A program made the translations under genes and the position numbers. A DNA stretch of 16,600 nt, from contig CALAZS010000032.1 in the NCBI GenBank assembly GCA_937926265.1, positions 1 to 16,600 of the forward strand. Reading direction: 5' to 3'. Shown here in pieces: positions 14,720 through 16,600 of this stretch. Source of the stretch: an uncultured Gammaproteobacteria bacterium (GTDB lineage: Bacteria; Pseudomonadota; Gammaproteobacteria; Chromatiales; Chromatiaceae). Each line of letters begins with the position of its first letter. Position 1 is the stretch's first letter. A model generated the notes under the pieces. The model was not told the DNA's origin. It searched no databases and saw only the letters and a program-made list of their open reading frames with translations.

Positions 14720-15360
14720 AATCTAATGCACTAGAACTAACTGTTGAAGAAGTATCTGTTGAGAATGAAGTAACGGTAAACCCACTGGTCATCGACCAGT
14801 TCACTCAAACACGCGATGTTTACGACAGCATGCTTGCCGACAAAGAACTGCAGGTTAAAGTTACCGAGGCAGCCTATGCATGCGTTAACAGCCTGACAAC
14901 CGGTGGTAAAATTCTTCTGGCCGGTAACGGTGGCAGCGCCGCGGATGCTCAGCATATAGCCGGTGAACTGGTCAGTCGTTTTCTGTTTGACCGCCCTGGA
15001 TTACCTGCCATGGCATTAACCACGGATACATCAATCCTGACGGCCATTGGTAACGATTATGGCTACGACAAGCTGTTTGAGCGCCAGGTTCAGGCCAATG
15101 GTAAATCAGGTGATGTACTTATTGTTTATTCAACATCAGGCAAATCTGTGAATATCATCAAGGCACTCGAAAAAGCCAATGAAATGGGTATGATCACTAT
15201 AGGTTTGACTGGTAACAAAGGTGGCCCAATGGGTGATTTATGTGATTACCTGCTGGCAGTACCTTCTTCTGAGACACCAAAAATCCAGGAAGGTCACCTC
15301 GGTATTGGCCACATCATTTGTGGCATCATTGAAAACGTTATTTTTGGAGAAGCTGCCTGA
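14716..15360 (+). CDS. gmhA: Sedoheptulose-7-phosphate isomerase
   Basis: A 214-residue SIS-domain cytoplasmic isomerase that converts sedoheptulose 7-phosphate to D-glycero-D-manno-heptose 7-phosphate, the first heptose-pathway step. GNGGSAADAQH (70-80) and STSGKS (139-144) bind substrate phosphate. H80, E84, Q191 and H199 match the GmhA zinc/catalytic ligands, each offset by a constant 19 residues from the numbering of a well-studied homologue. That offset reflects an N-terminal extension of about 20 residues that is acidic and hydrophobic in alternation and of no known role. GGAG lies about 9 bases before ATG, within the end of hddA, and the stop overlaps the hddC start by one base (TGATG). 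A core lipopolysaccharide gmhA copy may exist elsewhere in the genome. Confidence 0.94.
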   Translation: MKSNALELTVEEVSVENEVTVNPLVIDQFTQTRDVYDSMLADKELQVKVTEAAYACVNSLTTGGKILLAGNGGSAADAQHIAGELVSRFLFDRPGLPAMALTTDTSILTAIGNDYGYDKLFERQVQANGKSGDVLIVYSTSGKSVNIIKALEKANEMGMITIGLTGNKGGPMGDLCDYLLAVPSSETPKIQEGHLGIGHIICGIIENVIFGEAA

Positions 15361-16052
15361 TGGAAGCAATAATCCTGGCTGGAGGGTTTGGCACACGCTT
15401 GCGTGAGGTTGTGCCAGACCTGCCAAAACCGATGGCACCTGTAGCAGAAAAACCTTTCCTGGAGATTCTGCTCAACTCACTTAAGCAAAAAGGCTTTACC
15501 CGTGTCATTTTATCCTTGGGCTACATGGCTGATAAGGTGGTCGACTATTTTGGTGACTCGCATAACGGCATTGAGCTTGAATATGAGATCGAAGACACAC
15601 CACTGGGTACAGGTGGTGCGTTAAAAGCAGCGCTTAAGCATTGTAATGAGGATCATGTATTCATTTTTAACGGTGATACTTTCCTTGACCTGGAAACTGA
15701 TCAGGTGGAAAAGACCTGGCAAAACAAGCAACAGCCAATGATTGTTGCACGTGAAGTACCTGATACCTCCCGCTTTGGCAGACTGGATACAAATGACGGT
15801 TACGTGACCGGCTTCATCGAAAAAGGCTTAAGTGGCCAAGGCCTGATCAATGCAGGCTGTTACGTATTACCTAAAGACATATTTGATGAATTTGATGCCG
15901 GGGATGCCTTTTCTTTGGAACAGGATTACCTTATAGATGCAGTTCAAAACCAGCCTTTTGCTGTATTTGCAACGCAGGGACACTTTATTGATATTGGCAT
16001 TCCTGAAGATTACAACCGTGCGCAATCAGAACTTGTGGAATTTGCCCAATGA
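15360..16052 (+). CDS. hddC: D-glycero-alpha-D-manno-heptose-1-phosphate guanylyltransferase
   Basis: A 230-residue sugar-phosphate nucleotidyltransferase. LAGGFGTRL (6-14) and LPKPMAPV (21-28) form the nucleotide loop, GTGGA (83-87) and NGDT (104-107) complete the active site with the metal-binding Asp, and FIDIGIPEDY near the C-terminus is typical of HddC/RmlA-like enzymes. Sequence alone allows other NDP-sugar pyrophosphorylases. The operon partners hddA, gmhA and gmhB and the 230-residue length point to HddC, which makes GDP-D-glycero-alpha-D-manno-heptose. Start and stop overlap its neighbours (TGATG upstream, ATGA downstream), consistent with coupled translation. Confidence 0.88.
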   Translation: MEAIILAGGFGTRLREVVPDLPKPMAPVAEKPFLEILLNSLKQKGFTRVILSLGYMADKVVDYFGDSHNGIELEYEIEDTPLGTGGALKAALKHCNEDHVFIFNGDTFLDLETDQVEKTWQNKQQPMIVAREVPDTSRFGRLDTNDGYVTGFIEKGLSGQGLINAGCYVLPKDIFDEFDAGDAFSLEQDYLIDAVQNQPFAVFATQGHFIDIGIPEDYNRAQSELVEFAQ

Positions 16053-16600
16053 GCCAACCTGCCCTGTTCCTGGATCGAGACGGTGTGATTAATGTTGACC
16101 ATGCCTACGTGCATAAAAAAGAGGATTTTCAATTCATTGAAGGTATCTTTGATTTATGTCGAAAAGCCAGGGAGCTGGGTTACATGATTATCGTGGTGAC
16201 CAACCAGGCTGGCATTGGTCGTGGTTATTACAGTGAAGAAGATTTCGAAACATTAACGGACTGGATGAAACAGGTTTTTGCCAGTGAAAATGCAGAAATA
16301 AACCAGGTTTACCACTGCCCTTATCACCCTGAAAAAGGTATCGGCGAGTACAAAAAAGACGCACCCTGCAGAAAACCCAACCCGGGCATGATCATGCAGG
16401 CAAGTCTGGATTTTGATATCGACCTGGGAGCTTCGCTGATGATCGGCGATAAAGTCAGCGATATAGAAGCTGGACAGGCAGCCGGCATTGGCCGTAACTT
16501 TCTTTTCACACCAAAAGAAGGCAAGCAATACGACACAGATATTGAAGCTAATGTTGATGTATCAGCAATGTTTTCTACTCATGAGGAAATTATTCCTCAT
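16049..16600 (+). CDS. gmhB: D-glycero-D-manno-heptose-1,7-bisphosphate 7-phosphatase (3' end cut by window)
   Basis: A HAD-superfamily phosphatase, 184 codons visible with no stop; E. coli GmhB has 191, so little is missing. LDRDGVIN gives nucleophile D9 and acid/base D11, VTNQAGIGRGYY (50-61) is the GmhB/HisB signature, RKPNPGM (108-114) binds substrate, and MIGDKVSDIE (131-140) carries the metal-binding Asp residues. The zinc loop is altered: where E. coli has Cys-Pro-His and Cys-Asp-Cys, this protein has C90-P-Y92-H93 and A105-P-C107. ATG overlaps the hddC stop (ATGA). With hddA and hddC it should remove the 7-phosphate in the alpha-anomer GDP-heptose branch. Confidence 0.93.
   Translation, partial: MSQPALFLDRDGVINVDHAYVHKKEDFQFIEGIFDLCRKARELGYMIIVVTNQAGIGRGYYSEEDFETLTDWMKQVFASENAEINQVYHCPYHPEKGIGEYKKDAPCRKPNPGMIMQASLDFDIDLGASLMIGDKVSDIEAGQAAGIGRNFLFTPKEGKQYDTDIEANVDVSAMFSTHEEIIPH
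16581..16600. repeat. Inverted repeat at window edge
   Basis: ATGAGGAA-ATTA-TTCCTCAT is an 8-bp perfect stem with a 4-base loop inside the end of the gmhB reading frame. It could be part of a transcript-end structure or chance; the window stops here. Confidence 0.4.

Overview
The window looks like part of an exopolysaccharide or surface-glycan locus from a Gram-negative proteobacterium, most likely a gammaproteobacterium with moderate to low G+C. The evidence is a set of envelope-glycan enzymes, sigma-54-type promoters, a hybrid sensor kinase with a C-terminal Hpt domain, and GDP-heptose genes. I cannot name the genus. I see no tRNA or rRNA gene, insertion sequence or CRISPR array.

Layout. 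(1) 1-3057 (+) encodes a hybrid sensor histidine kinase. Its 5' end is unresolved: an in-frame TGA at 34-36 is followed by coding sequence with no usable start codon. (2) 8597 down to 3043 (-) is a compact six-gene operon: a polyprenyl-phosphate sugar-1-phosphate transferase; a nucleotidyltransferase-like/beta-helix/degenerate sugar-transferase fusion; a single-domain STAS protein; a metallophosphoesterase; a WecG/TagA-type glycosyltransferase fused to two STAS-like domains; and a small membrane-anchored DUF1566-like protein. (3) 11639 down to 8923 (-) is a three-gene operon: GT4, GT2 and an unknown membrane protein. (4) 12006-13358 (+) is a Wzy/O-antigen-ligase-type membrane protein. (5) 13688 to beyond 16600 (+) is a tightly overlapping operon hddA-gmhA-hddC-gmhB for GDP-D-glycero-alpha-D-manno-heptose.

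How the genes fit together. The sugar transferase would load the first sugar phosphate on the lipid carrier, the WecG/TagA-like, GT4 and GT2 enzymes would extend it, the Wzy-like protein would polymerise or ligate the product, and the hdd/gmh operon would supply GDP-heptose as a donor. Export genes (Wza, Wzc, Wzx) are not in the window.

Main new observation. The three intergenic regions that face operons each carry a -24/-12 (sigma-54) promoter with invariant GG-N10-GC. One is a perfect consensus match. Each also carries two copies of a 15-bp palindrome, TTTGCA-N3-TGCAAA, about 105-185 bp upstream of the predicted transcription start. That is the geometry of enhancer-binding-protein sites, and it suggests one sigma-54 activator, not encoded here, co-regulates the locus. 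Three STAS domains in two proteins, one fused to a glycosyltransferase, add a possible second, post-translational control layer. The arrangement recalls the syp polysaccharide locus of Vibrio fischeri (sigma-54 control, a STAS regulator SypA, Hpt-bearing hybrid kinases), but the operator sequence and the glycosyltransferase-STAS fusion appear different.
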